This document shows, piece after piece, positions 18,067 to 26,079 of a DNA stretch of 64,000 nt; the first letter of the stretch is position 1, and every line of letters starts with the position of its first letter. The notes below the pieces were generated by a model. The model saw only the letters and a list, made by a program, of their open reading frames with translations. It was not told where the DNA came from and ran no database searches. This DNA is from Streptomyces sp. XY006 (lineage in GTDB: Bacteria; Actinomycetota; Actinomycetes; Streptomycetales; Streptomycetaceae), in contig NZ_NOKT01000005.1 of the NCBI RefSeq assembly GCF_002237655.1, forward strand, positions 224,241-288,240, in the 5' to 3' direction. The translations under genes and the position numbers were made by a program.

Positions 18067-19524
18067 TCAGTCCTCGCGCAGCGCGCGGACCGCCTCCTCC
18101 ACGCGCCGGCCGTACTCCGGGTCGGCGGCGTGGAAGTGCGCGAGGTTCTTGTCGATCACGTCGTCGCGGGAGACCCGGGACAGGCCGCCGGCGATGTTCG
18201 CGACCAGGCGGGACTTCTCCTCCGCCGACATCAGCCGGTACAGCTCGCCCGCCTGGAAGAAGTCGTCGTCCTTGGTGTGCGCGGGTGCCGCGTGGGTGCC
18301 GGTGTGGCCGTGCACCGCGAGCGGGGCCGACAGCGGCCGGCCGGTCTCGACCGGGCCGTCGTAGGAGTTCGGCTCGTAGTTCTTCGCGTACCGGCCCTGC
18401 GGGTTGGACGCCATGAGGCCGTCCCGGCCGTAGTTCTCGGCGGTCGTGGCCCGGGGCGCGTTGACGGCCAGCCGGGTGTGGTTGACGCCCAGGCGGTAGC
18501 GGTGGGCGTCCGCGTAGGCGAACAGCCGGCCCTGGAGCATCTTGTCGGGCGAGGGGCCGATGCCCGGCACGAAGTTGTTCGGGGAGAACGCGGCCTGCTC
18601 GACCTCGGCGAAGACGTTGTCCGGGTTGCGGTCCAGCACCAGCCGGCCCACGCGCCGCAGCGGGTGGTCGGCGTGCGGCCAGACCTTGGTGAGGTCGAAC
18701 GGGTTGAAGCGGTACTCCGCCGCCTCGGCCGCCGGCATGATCTGCACGTACAGCGTCCAGGACGGGTGCACGCCCCGCTCGATGGCCTGGAGCAGGTCCG
18801 TCTGGTGCGAGTCGGGGTCCTTGCCCGCGAGCTCGGCGGCCTGCTCGCTGCTCAGGCAGCGGATGCCCTGGTTCGTCTTGAAGTGGTACTTGACGAAGAA
18901 GGCCTCGCCCCGGGCGTTGGTCCACTGGTAGGTGTGCGAGCCGTAGCCGTTCATGTGCCGGTACGAGGCCGGGATGCCGCGGTCGCCCATCAGCCAGGTC
19001 ACCTGGTGCGTGGCCTCGGGGGAGTGCGCCCAGAAGTCCCAGACGTTGTCCGGCTCCTGACGGCCCGTGAACGGGTCGCGCTTCTGGGAGTGGATGAAGT
19101 CCGGGAACTTGATCGGGTCCCTGATGAAGAAGACCGGGGTGTTGTTCCCGACGAGGTCGTAATTGCCCTCGGCCGTGTAGAACTTGACGGCGAAACCGCG
19201 CGGGTCGCGCACGGCGTCCGCGCCGCCGAGGCTGTCGGCCACGGTCGAGAAGCGCAGGAACACCTCGGTGCGCCGGCCCACCTCGCCGAGGAAGTCGGCG
19301 TGGGTGAAGTCCGTGACGTCGTCGGTCACTTCGAAGTGGCCGTAGGCGCCCGAGCCGCGGGCGTGCACCACGCGCTCCGGGATGCGCTCGCGGTTGAAGC
19401 GCGCGAGCTTCTCCAGCAGGTGCTGGTCCTGGAGCAGGAGCGGGCCGCCGACGCCGGCGGTGGCGGAGTTCTGGTTGTCGGCGACGGGGGCGCCGGACTC
19501 GGTGGTGAGCACGCGCTGCGACAT
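18067..19524 (-). CDS. katA: Monofunctional haem catalase
   Basis: A 485-residue small-subunit catalase that disproportionates H2O2. The distal-site region is [20 protein letters not shown] with the catalytic His; the Asn segment is [20 protein letters not shown]; the proximal haem-ligand tyrosine region is [14 protein letters not shown]. Length is standard. ATG 19524 follows GGAAGG. Its promoter shares an exact 19-bp block with the uricase operon promoter (TTCAACAAACTGTTGACGC, -35 TTGACG and a TAGGCT -10 18 bp away). It also has an AllR-like palindrome over the -10. Lying between gcl and glxR/hyi, it probably removes peroxide made by urate oxidase; a general oxidative-stress role is not excluded. 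Confidence 0.95.
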   Translation of the reverse strand: MSQRVLTTESGAPVADNQNSATAGVGGPLLLQDQHLLEKLARFNRERIPERVVHARGSGAYGHFEVTDDVTDFTHADFLGEVGRRTEVFLRFSTVADSLGGADAVRDPRGFAVKFYTAEGNYDLVGNNTPVFFIRDPIKFPDFIHSQKRDPFTGRQEPDNVWDFWAHSPEATHQVTWLMGDRGIPASYRHMNGYGSHTYQWTNARGEAFFVKYHFKTNQGIRCLSSEQAAELAGKDPDSHQTDLLQAIERGVHPSWTLYVQIMPAAEAAEYRFNPFDLTKVWPHADHPLRRVGRLVLDRNPDNVFAEVEQAAFSPNNFVPGIGPSPDKMLQGRLFAYADAHRYRLGVNHTRLAVNAPRATTAENYGRDGLMASNPQGRYAKNYEPNSYDGPVETGRPLSAPLAVHGHTGTHAAPAHTKDDDFFQAGELYRLMSAEEKSRLVANIAGGLSRVSRDDVIDKNLAHFHAADPEYGRRVEEAVRALRED

Positions 19525-19560
19525 CGTGACCTTCCGTACGAGAGGGCAGCGGAAAAATGT

Positions 19561-19616
19561 TTCCGCTTTGTGGAGCCTAGGGTCGGGGCGATCGGAGCGT
19601 CAACAGTTTGTTGAAG
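19561..19616 (-). promoter_or_regulatory. katA promoter with two operator types
   Basis: Read on the minus strand: TTCAACAAACTGTTGACGC includes the palindrome TCAACA-N3-TGTTGA (19600-19614) and a -35 TTGACG (19598-19603). An 18-bp spacer leads to a -10 TAGGCT (19574-19579). TTCCGCTTTGTGGAG at 19561-19575 overlaps the -10 and matches the AllR-type 15-mer. A weak partner (GAGAGGGCAGCGGAA) sits 21 bp further down at 19540-19554. Confidence 0.6.
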
Positions 19617-19721
19617 CGGTGGGCATGGGTGGACCGGGCGGTGCCGCCCCTTTGGGCGCGACAGGACAGGTGTCAGCGGCGGCACCGCCCGGAGCAGGGG
19701 GAACCCTCTGCGGGGCGAGGG

Positions 19722-20615
19722 TCAGAGCTGTGCGCCGGAGAGCCGCTCCACGGCCCGCAGCAGCGCGGAGTGGTCCAGGCCGCCGTCGCCCTGCGCGCGC
19801 AGGGACGCGACCAGCTGGGCGACCACGGCGCCGACGGGCAGGGCCGCGCCGACGGTGCGGGCGGCGTCCGTGACGATGCCCATGTCCTTGTGGTGCAGGT
19901 CGATCCGGAAGCCCGGCTTGAAGTCGCGGGCGAGGAAGTTGTCCTTCTTGCGGGTCAGCACGGTCGAGCCGGCCAGGCCGCCGCCCAGGACGTCGAGGGC
20001 CGCCTTGAGGTCCACGCCGGACTTCTCCAGGAAGACCACGGCCTCCGCGCACGCCTGGATGTTCACGGCGACGATCAGCTGGTTGGCGGCCTTCACCGTC
20101 TGGCCGGAGCCGTGCGGGCCGCACAGCACGATCGTCTTGCCCAGCGCCTCGAAGACCGGCTTGGCCTCGTCGAAGTCGGCCTGCTCGCCGCCGACCATGA
20201 TGGACAGCACCGCCTCGATCGCTCCGGCCTCACCGCCGGACACCGGGGCGTCCAGGACGCGGATGCCCTTGTCCGCCGCGGCCTGGGCGAGGTCGATCGA
20301 GGTCTGCGGGGTGATCGAGGACATGTCGATCAGCAGCGCCCCGGACCGGGCGTTCTCCAGGATGCCGTCGGGGCCGTAGGCGATGGCCTCGACCTGCGGG
20401 GAGGCGGGCACCATCGTGATGACGACGTCCGCGTCCCGCACGGCCTCGGCGATGGAGGAGGCGGCCGTTCCGCCGGCCGCGGCGAGCCGGTCCAGCTTGT
20501 CCCGCTCCAGGGTGTAGCCGGTGACCTGGTAACCCGCCTTGATCAGGTTCTCGGACATGGGGGAGCCCATGATGCCGAGGCCGATCCAGGCGACCTTGGG
20601 GAGAGTGCTGCTCAT
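19722..20615 (-). CDS. glxR: 2-hydroxy-3-oxopropionate (tartronate semialdehyde) reductase
   Basis: A 297-residue enzyme of the beta-hydroxyacid dehydrogenase family that reduces tartronate semialdehyde to glycerate with NAD(P)H. The N-terminal Rossmann motif is WIGLGIMGSPMSENL (about 9-23); the family substrate motif follows in VLDAPVSGGEAGA; the catalytic-lysine segment is GSGQTVKAANQLIVAVN. ATG 20615 follows GAAAGG. It lies 26 bp after hyi on the same strand, so one operon driven from the hyi promoter is likely. The function assignment rests on the family plus linkage to gcl and hyi. Confidence 0.93.
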   Translation of the reverse strand: MSSTLPKVAWIGLGIMGSPMSENLIKAGYQVTGYTLERDKLDRLAAAGGTAASSIAEAVRDADVVITMVPASPQVEAIAYGPDGILENARSGALLIDMSSITPQTSIDLAQAAADKGIRVLDAPVSGGEAGAIEAVLSIMVGGEQADFDEAKPVFEALGKTIVLCGPHGSGQTVKAANQLIVAVNIQACAEAVVFLEKSGVDLKAALDVLGGGLAGSTVLTRKKDNFLARDFKPGFRIDLHHKDMGIVTDAARTVGAALPVGAVVAQLVASLRAQGDGGLDHSALLRAVERLSGAQL

Positions 20616-20641
20616 GATGGGGTGCCTTTCGGTGCAGGGGG

Positions 20642-21463
20642 TCAGCGGGGCAGCCAGTCGAAGGCCTCGGCGCTCGGGCGGTCGCCCGGCTTGTACTCGA
20701 GGCCGACCCAGCCGTCGTAGCCCGCCTTCTTCAGCCGGTCGAGGAGGTCTTCGAGGGGGAGCGAGCCCGTGCCGGGCGCGCCGCGGCCGGGGTTGTCGGC
20801 GATCTGGACGTGGCCGGTCTTCGCGGCGAACCGCTCGATCACGGCCGGCAGGTCCTCGCCGTTCATGGACAGGTGGTAGAGGTCCATGAGGAAGCGCGCG
20901 TTGCCCAGCCCGGTGGCCGCGTTGACCCGGTCGACGACCTCGACGGCGGCGGGCGCGGACACCAGCGGGTACAGCGGGGACTCCGGCTTGTTCAGCGCCT
21001 CGATCAGCAGCACGGCCCCGATCCGGTCGGCGGCCCGGGCCGCGAGGGCCAGGTTCTCCAGTGCCAGCGCGTCCTGCTCGGCCGGGTCCACGCCCTCGAC
21101 GCGGTTGCCGTACAGGGCGTTGAGGGCCGTGCAGCCGAGCGAGGCGGCGAAGCCCGCGGCCACGTCGATGTTGGCGCGGAACCGCTCCGACTCCGTGCCG
21201 GGCACCGACAGGGCGCCGCGGTCCGGGCCCGGCAGCTGCCCGGCGTAGAAGTTCAGCCCGGTGAGCTGGACGCCCGCGTCCTCGATCGCCCGCTTCAGGG
21301 CGTCGAGCTCGGACTGCTCGGGGGTGGGTGTGCCGGTCCAGGGCCACCACAGCTCGACCGCGGTGAAGCCGGCCGCGGCGGCGGCCGCGGGGCGCTCCAG
21401 GAGCGGGAGTTCCGTGAAGAGGATCGACAGGTTGACGTTGAAGCGCTGGTCTGCGAATCCCAT
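20642..21463 (-). CDS. hyi: Hydroxypyruvate isomerase
   Basis: A 273-residue TIM-barrel enzyme (AP-endonuclease-2-like fold) that interconverts hydroxypyruvate and tartronate semialdehyde. Recognisable segments are NLSILFTELPLLERPAAAA, AVELWWPW, LLIEALNKPESPLYPL and QIADNPGRGAPGTG, the Hyi family pattern with metal-binding Glu and Asp/His. ATG 21463 is the first in-frame ATG at the family N-terminus (MGFADQRFNVNLS); AAGGGA lies upstream. The longer open frame above it has no family similarity. It is the first gene of the hyi-glxR operon, and the two AllR-type palindromes lie 26-61 bp before the start. Confidence 0.93.
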   Translation of the reverse strand: MGFADQRFNVNLSILFTELPLLERPAAAAAAGFTAVELWWPWTGTPTPEQSELDALKRAIEDAGVQLTGLNFYAGQLPGPDRGALSVPGTESERFRANIDVAAGFAASLGCTALNALYGNRVEGVDPAEQDALALENLALAARAADRIGAVLLIEALNKPESPLYPLVSAPAAVEVVDRVNAATGLGNARFLMDLYHLSMNGEDLPAVIERFAAKTGHVQIADNPGRGAPGTGSLPLEDLLDRLKKAGYDGWVGLEYKPGDRPSAEAFDWLPR

Positions 21464-21488
21464 CGGGGCCGCGCTCCCTTCCGCTGTA

Positions 21489-21524
21489 TTTCGTATTGTG
21501 GAAGTTGCTTTCTGCTTAACGGAA
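21489..21524. promoter_or_regulatory. Paired 15-bp operators between hyi and the divergent gene pair
   Basis: TTTCGTATTGTGGAA (21489-21503) and TTCTGCTTAACGGAA (21510-21524) have centres 21 bp apart. They lie in the 160-bp divergent gap between hyi and the gene at 21624, so could control both directions. Same signature as before gcl, aceB and allR. Confidence 0.7.
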
Positions 21525-21623
21525 GACTGCCGTCGGGTCTCCCCGCTTGTCAAGAGGGCGTGTCGGCTAGGGTCGCCTCGTGGCGGGCCCGGCGGGTCCG
21601 AGTCATCACAGTCAGGGGGCACT

Positions 21624-21875
21624 ATGCGCTTGAGGGTGGAGTTCACGACCGAGCCCTTCGACCTGGACGAGGCGCCCGCGCACGCGCTGGTCGCCCGGGA
21701 GGTCGTGGAGGGCGCCGAGCTGGACGCCGTGGACGTCGGCCCGTTCGGCAACACCGCGCAGGGCGGCGCCGACGCGGTGCTCGCCGCCGTGGACGCCCTG
21801 CTGCGCAGGACCCTGGAGGCCGGCGCCACCCGGATCTCGCTCCAGGTCAACGTGGTCGAGGAGGGCGAGGCATGA
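21624..21875 (+). CDS. Thiamine-binding-like (YkoF/MTH1187 family) small protein
   Basis: An 83-residue protein: MRLRVEFTTEPFDL, then VDVGPFGNTAQGGADAVLAAV and GATRISLQVNVV. The VGPFGTT-like turn and the GATRxSLQV strand are characteristic of the short ferredoxin-like thiamine-binding (DUF77/MTH1187) proteins. A thiamine link would be interesting beside ThDP-dependent Gcl, but this is inference and a purely structural relative is possible. ATG 21624 follows a CAGGGGG sequence. Its stop overlaps the next start by four bases (ATGA), so the two are co-translated. It is divergent from hyi, with the AllR-type pair between them. Confidence 0.6.
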   Translation: MRLRVEFTTEPFDLDEAPAHALVAREVVEGAELDAVDVGPFGNTAQGGADAVLAAVDALLRRTLEAGATRISLQVNVVEEGEA

Positions 21876-22240
21876 CCGGCACGGGGGACGAGCCGTTCAT
21901 CGCGGCCGTCAAGCCCCTGGTCGACGCCATGGGCGGCGAGATGATGCCCCCCGACGAGGCCGGCCCCGACGACGTCGTGCTGTCCTGGGAGGGCCGCGAC
22001 GCCGTCGCCGTACGGCTGCCGCAGCTCGCCGACTCCCTCGATCACATCCTGGCCGCCATGGAGCGCCGCAAGGGCATGCCGCTGGCCGATCTGGACCGCA
22101 AGGCCAAGCAGGAGGTCGTGCGCATACTGGAGGCGCGCGGCGCCTTCTCCGTGCGGCACGGCGTGGAGACGGTGGCGAGCGCCCTCGGCGTCAGCCGCTT
22201 CACCGTGTACAACTACCTCAACCGCGAGAAGGGGTCCTGA
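21872..22240 (+). CDS. Small HTH protein, putative transcription factor
   Basis: A 122-residue protein coupled to the previous gene. The C-terminal third is a Fis/HTH_8-type helix-turn-helix: KQEVVRILEARGAFSVRHGV followed by ETVASALGVSRFTVYNYLNR. The N-terminal part (about 1-80) is acidic and of unknown fold, with LPQLADSLDHILAAMERRKG. It sits between the glyoxylate genes (hyi, glxR) and the uricase operon. It is one of only two DNA-binding proteins inside the purine block, the other being AllR, so it is a candidate for the TCAACA-N3-TGTTGA palindrome; that link is speculative. Its stop is followed by a 23-bp tandem repeat. Confidence 0.75.
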   Translation: MTGTGDEPFIAAVKPLVDAMGGEMMPPDEAGPDDVVLSWEGRDAVAVRLPQLADSLDHILAAMERRKGMPLADLDRKAKQEVVRILEARGAFSVRHGVETVASALGVSRFTVYNYLNREKGS

Positions 22241-22260
22241 CCGGGCCGTTCCCGGCCGCC

Positions 22261-22329
22261 GACCGGCTCCTGACCGGGGCCCTGACCGGCTCCTGACCGG
22301 GGCCCTGACCGGCTCCTGACCGGGCCTCT
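22261..22329 (+). repeat. Three tandem copies of a 23-bp unit
   Basis: The unit begins GACCGGCTCCTGACC. The first two copies (22261-22283, 22284-22306) are identical; the third (22307-22329) differs slightly near its end, and a partial copy follows. It lies in the 256-bp gap between the HTH gene and uraD; its alternating CGG/CCG content could form hairpins that end transcription. Confidence 0.85.
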
Positions 22330-22404
22330 GACCGGCCCCTTCCCGTCCTCGGCCGTCCCCCGCCGCCGCCCCCCGGTTTCCGCGTCGTTTCCCCACCGCG
22401 AATT

Positions 22405-22446
22405 TTCAACAAACTGTTGACGCGCTGTCGCGGGAGGGCGTTAGCT
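22405..22446 (+). promoter_or_regulatory. Promoter and operator of the uraD-uraH-uricase operon
   Basis: TTCAACAAACTGTTGACGC (22405-22423) is identical to the katA promoter block. It contains the palindrome TCAACA-N3-TGTTGA (22406-22420) and a -35 TTGACG (22417-22422), followed 18 bp later by TTAGCT (22441-22446) as -10. The palindrome covers the -35, which suggests repression. Start codon of uraD is 76 bp after the palindrome, almost the same as in katA (75 bp). Confidence 0.65.
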
Positions 22447-22496
22447 ATCGGCACGCCCGTTCAGCACGACGGCCGCATCCGGCCACGGAGGCTCCC

Positions 22497-23006
22497 GTGA
22501 CTTCCACTTCCACGCCGCCGGGCCTGGCCCGGTTCAACACCCTGGAGGAGCACGCGGCCCGCACCGCGCTCCACGAGGCGTGCGCCTCCACGGCGTGGGC
22601 GCGACGCCTGCTCGCCGGCCGCCCCTACGCCACCGTCGAGGACCTGTACGCCGCGAGCGACGCCGCCACGGCGGAGCTGACCGCCCCGGACCTCGACGAG
22701 GCGATGGCCGGCCACCCGCCCATCGGCCGCCCCAAGCCCGGCGACCCCACCTCGGCCCGCGAACAGCGCGGCATGGCCGGCGCCTCCGACGAGCTCAAGG
22801 CGGAGATGCTGGAACTGAACCTCGCCTATCAGGAGAGGTTCGGCCATGTCTTCCTGATCTGCGCGACCGGCCGTACCGGCGAGCAGATGCGCGACGCGGT
22901 CAAGGAGCGGATCGGCAACACGCCGGAGCGGGAGCGGGAGATCGTCCGCACCGAACTGGGGAAGATCAACCGCATCCGCCTGGCCCGACTCGTCGAAGAG
23001 GACTGA
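22497..23006 (+). CDS. uraD: OHCU decarboxylase
   Basis: A 169-residue enzyme that decarboxylates 2-oxo-4-hydroxy-4-carboxy-5-ureidoimidazoline to S-allantoin, the third step from urate. The signature AGHPPIGRP holds the catalytic His73. SAREQRGM and FLICATGRTGEQMRDA are the other conserved family blocks. Start is GTG 22497 after GGAGG. It begins a three-gene operon with uraH 7 bp and uricase 4 bp downstream of the preceding stops. Regulation is probably through the palindrome covering its -35. Confidence 0.95.
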   Translation: MTSTSTPPGLARFNTLEEHAARTALHEACASTAWARRLLAGRPYATVEDLYAASDAATAELTAPDLDEAMAGHPPIGRPKPGDPTSAREQRGMAGASDELKAEMLELNLAYQERFGHVFLICATGRTGEQMRDAVKERIGNTPEREREIVRTELGKINRIRLARLVEED

Positions 23007-23013
23007 CAGCACC

Positions 23014-23409
23014 ATGAGCACCTCCGCCACCGCGTCCGTGTCCACGCACATCCTGGACACCAGCGCCGGCCGCCCGGCCGAGGGCGTCGCCGTCCACCTG
23101 TCCGCCCGGTCCGGGCGCGCGGCCGACTGGCGGGCGCTCGGCGGCTCCGCGACCGACGCGGACGGCCGGTGCAAGGACCTCCCGGCCCTGCCGGAGGGAA
23201 CCACCCACGTACGGCTCGACTTCGCCGTCGAGCCGTACTTCGAGAAGAAGCAAGCCGATGCGCAGCAGGACGCCCCCGCGAATCGGGACAGCGGCGCCGG
23301 TGTGTTCTTCCCGGAGGTGGCGATCACGTTCGCCGTCGTCCCGGGCGAGCACTACCACGTACCGCTGCTGCTCAACCCGTTCGGCTACTCCGTATACCGA
23401 GGGAGCTAG
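23014..23409 (+). CDS. uraH: 5-hydroxyisourate hydrolase (transthyretin-like)
   Basis: A 131-residue transthyretin-related protein that opens 5-hydroxyisourate to OHCU. The N-terminal VSTHILDTSAGRPAEGV carries the first catalytic His (His12), HYHVPLLLNPFGYS the last, and the protein ends with the diagnostic tetrapeptide YRGS. A charged insert (EKKQADAQQDAPANRDS, about residues 77-93) is slightly longer than in short homologues and probably a loop. It acts between uricase and UraD and is encoded between them. Confidence 0.95.
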   Translation: MSTSATASVSTHILDTSAGRPAEGVAVHLSARSGRAADWRALGGSATDADGRCKDLPALPEGTTHVRLDFAVEPYFEKKQADAQQDAPANRDSGAGVFFPEVAITFAVVPGEHYHVPLLLNPFGYSVYRGS

Positions 23410-23413
23410 CTAA

Positions 23414-24361
23414 ATGACCGTCAATTCCCGCCCTGGCCGCCCTGTCCTGCTGGGACAGAACCAGTACGGCAAGGCCGAGAACCGAGTCGTGAAGATCACG
23501 CGGGACGGCGCCACCCACCACATCAAGGACCTGAACGTGTCCGTGGCGCTGAGCGGCGACATGGACGACGTCCACTACTCCGGCTCGAACGCCAACGTCC
23601 TGCCGACCGACACCACCAAGAACACGGTGTTCGCGTTCGCCAAGGAGCACGGCATCGAGTCCGCCGAGCAGTTCGGCATCCACCTCGCCCGGCACTTCGT
23701 CACCAGCCAGGAGCCGATCCACCGGGCCCGGATCCGCATCGAGGAGTTCGCCTGGGAGCGGATCGAGGCCTCCGACGCCAACTCGCAGTTCATCGGCGCC
23801 GACGAGGTCAAGCACTCCTTCGTCCGCAAGGGCCAGGAGACCCGCCTCACGCAGATCACCTACGACGGTGAGCGCTGGGAGGTGATCTCGGGCCTGAAGG
23901 ACCTGGTCGTGATGAACTCGACCAACTCCGAGTTCTGGGGCTACGTCAAGGACAAGTACACGACCCTGAAGGAGGCCTACGACCGCATCCTGGCCACCGA
24001 GGTCTCCGGCCGCTGGCGGTTCAACTGGACCGACGACGAGGAGCGCATGCCGAACTGGGAGAAGTCCTACGAGCAGGTGAAGAAGCACATGCTCCAGGCC
24101 TTCGCCGAGACGTACTCGCTCTCGCTGCAGCAGACGCTGTACCAGATGGGCGCGCGGATCATCAACCACCGCAGCGAGATCGACGAGGTCCGCTTCTCGC
24201 TCCCGAACAAGCACCACTTCCTGGTCGACCTGGAGCCGTTCGGGCTGAAGAACGACAACGAGGTCTACTACGCCGCCGACCGGCCCTACGGCCTGATCGA
24301 GGCGACGATCCTGCGGGAGGGCTGCGAGCCGCGCATCCCGGTGGACCTCACCAACCTCTGA
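23414..24361 (+). CDS. uox: Urate oxidase (uricase)
   Basis: A 315-residue cofactor-free T-fold enzyme oxidising urate to 5-hydroxyisourate and H2O2. The two halves each show the tunnelling-fold pattern. The catalytic lysine is in QNQYGKAENRV (Lys20), the threonine block is NVLPTDTTKNTV, and the C-terminal histidine lies in LPNKHHFLVDL. Length is typical of bacterial uricases. It overlaps functionally with katA because of its peroxide product. An 11-bp stem terminator follows, so the deaminase gene downstream may have its own promoter or rely on readthrough. Confidence 0.96.
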   Translation: MTVNSRPGRPVLLGQNQYGKAENRVVKITRDGATHHIKDLNVSVALSGDMDDVHYSGSNANVLPTDTTKNTVFAFAKEHGIESAEQFGIHLARHFVTSQEPIHRARIRIEEFAWERIEASDANSQFIGADEVKHSFVRKGQETRLTQITYDGERWEVISGLKDLVVMNSTNSEFWGYVKDKYTTLKEAYDRILATEVSGRWRFNWTDDEERMPNWEKSYEQVKKHMLQAFAETYSLSLQQTLYQMGARIINHRSEIDEVRFSLPNKHHFLVDLEPFGLKNDNEVYYAADRPYGLIEATILREGCEPRIPVDLTNL

Positions 24362-24379
24362 CGTTCCCTTTTTCGGCAC

Positions 24380-24412
24380 CCGTGGCCGGGGGAACCCGTC
24401 TCCCGGCCACGG
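24380..24412 (+). terminator. Terminator after uricase gene
   Basis: CCGTGGCCGGG (24380-24390) pairs perfectly with CCCGGCCACGG (24402-24412) around an 11-nt loop, 18 bases after the uricase stop. Confidence 0.8.
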
Positions 24413-24470
24413 CACTCAAAACTCCCGGGGTCCTGCCGTGCCCTCTCCACATCAGCGCAAAGGACGAACC

Positions 24471-25850
24471 ATGGCAGCAGACCGGCGCATCGTCATCGAG
24501 AACTGTGCGATCGCGACCGTCGACGCGCACGACACCGAGTACGCCTCCGGACACGTCGTCATCGCCGGCAACCGCGTCGAATCCCTCGGCGCGGGCCCCG
24601 CCCCCGAGGGCCTGGAGAACGTGGCCCGCCGCATCGACGCCTCCGGCCACCTCGTGACCCCCGGCCTGGTCAACACGCATCACCACTTCTACCAGTGGAT
24701 CACCCGCGGCCTGGCCACGGACCACAACCTCTTCGACTGGCTCGTCGCGCTCTACCCCACCTGGGCGCGCATCGACGAGCCGATGGTCCGCGCGGCGGCC
24801 CAGGGCTCGCTCGCGATGATGGCCCGCGGCGGCGTCACCACCGCCATGGACCACCACTACGTCTTCCCGCGGGGCTCCGGCGACCTCTCCGGCGCGATCA
24901 TCGGCGCCGCCCGCGACATGGGCGTCCGCTTCACCCTCGCCCGCGGCTCCATGGACCGCAGCGAGAAGGACGGCGGCCTGCCCCCGGACTTCGCCGTGGA
25001 GACCCTTGACGGCGCGCTCGCGGCCACCGAGGAGACCGTGCGCCGCCACCACGACTCCTCCTTCGACGCCATGACCCAGGTCGCCGTCGCGCCCTGCTCG
25101 CCCTTCTCCGTCTCCACCGAGCTGCTGCGCGACGGCGCCCAGCTGGCCCGCCGCCTCGGCGTGCGCCTGCACACCCACGGCTCGGAGACCGTGGAGGAGG
25201 AGAAGTTCTGCCACGAGCTGTTCGGCATGGGCCCGACCGACTACTTCGAGTCCACCGGCTGGCTCGGCGAGGACGTGTGGATGGCGCACTGCGTCCACAT
25301 GAACGACTCCGACATCGCCGCCTTCGCCCGCACCAGGACCGGCGTCGCGCACTGCCCCTCCTCCAACGCCCGCCTCGCGGCCGGCATCGCCCGCGTCCCC
25401 GACATGCTCGCCGCCGGCGTCCCCGTCGGCCTCGGCGTCGACGGCACCGCCTCGAACGAGTCCGGCGAACTCCACACCGAGCTGCGCAACGCCCTGCTCA
25501 TCAACCGCCTCGGGGGCCACAGGGAGGCCGCGCTCAACGCCCGCCAGGCGCTGCGCCTGGGCACCCACGGCGGCGCCCAGGTCCTCGGGCGGGCGGCGGA
25601 GGTCGGCTCCCTGGAGCCCGGCAAGCTCGCCGACCTGGTGCTGTGGCGGATGGACACCCTCGCCCACGCCTCCATCGCCGACCCGGTGACCGCGCTGGTC
25701 TTCGGCGCGGCGGCCCCGGTCACCGCCTCCTTCGTGAACGGCCGGCAGATCGTCGAGGACGGGCGCCTGCTCACCGCCGACGAGGACGCCATCGCCCGCG
25801 CCACGCGCGACGAGGCCCGGCGCCTGGCGCGGATCGCCGCGCAGGCCTGA
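24471..25850 (+). CDS. 8-oxoguanine deaminase (amidohydrolase)
   Basis: A 459-residue metal-dependent amidohydrolase of the cytosine/guanine-deaminase-like subgroup. The HxH metal site is NTHHHFYQWITRG; the Glu-containing THGSETVEEE, the histidine block WMAHCVHMND and GLGVDGTASNESGEL (metal Asp) follow in the usual order. The sequence matches proteins annotated as 8-oxoguanine deaminase, which convert 8-oxoguanine to urate and ammonia. That fits placement right after uricase. Guanine or another purine as substrate is possible. ATG 24471 has AAAGGA upstream. It probably shares regulation with the uricase operon by readthrough, though a terminator separates them. Confidence 0.85.
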   Translation: MAADRRIVIENCAIATVDAHDTEYASGHVVIAGNRVESLGAGPAPEGLENVARRIDASGHLVTPGLVNTHHHFYQWITRGLATDHNLFDWLVALYPTWARIDEPMVRAAAQGSLAMMARGGVTTAMDHHYVFPRGSGDLSGAIIGAARDMGVRFTLARGSMDRSEKDGGLPPDFAVETLDGALAATEETVRRHHDSSFDAMTQVAVAPCSPFSVSTELLRDGAQLARRLGVRLHTHGSETVEEEKFCHELFGMGPTDYFESTGWLGEDVWMAHCVHMNDSDIAAFARTRTGVAHCPSSNARLAAGIARVPDMLAAGVPVGLGVDGTASNESGELHTELRNALLINRLGGHREAALNARQALRLGTHGGAQVLGRAAEVGSLEPGKLADLVLWRMDTLAHASIADPVTALVFGAAAPVTASFVNGRQIVEDGRLLTADEDAIARATRDEARRLARIAAQA

Positions 25851-25863
25851 CCACCCGGATACT

Positions 25864-25891
25864 CCGGCCGGGAGGGACGGCTCCCGGCCGG
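25864..25891 (+). terminator. Terminator after the deaminase gene
   Basis: CCGGCCGGGAG (25864-25874) pairs perfectly with CTCCCGGCCGG (25881-25891) around a 6-nt loop, in the 229-bp gap before the permease gene. This suggests that the permease has its own promoter. Confidence 0.8.
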
Positions 25892-26079
25892 TGGCCGTGG
25901 ACCCGAGCGGGGTCCGCGGCGACCGTCTCCGGGGCGTGCGCGTCGATCGCTCGCGCCCCGGAACGGTCACCCCACCGTCCCCTCGCATGTCCGGTCCCGC
26001 ACGACCACCCCGCACCACCTCCCTGACACCCACGGCGGCCCCCGGGCACAGCCGTGTAACCGACCGGAGGGACGCCGCA

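Noticed and set aside
22261..22329. CRISPR-like or attachment-site repeats
   Set aside because: Head-to-tail 23-bp copies without spacers, and no integrase or tRNA nearby.
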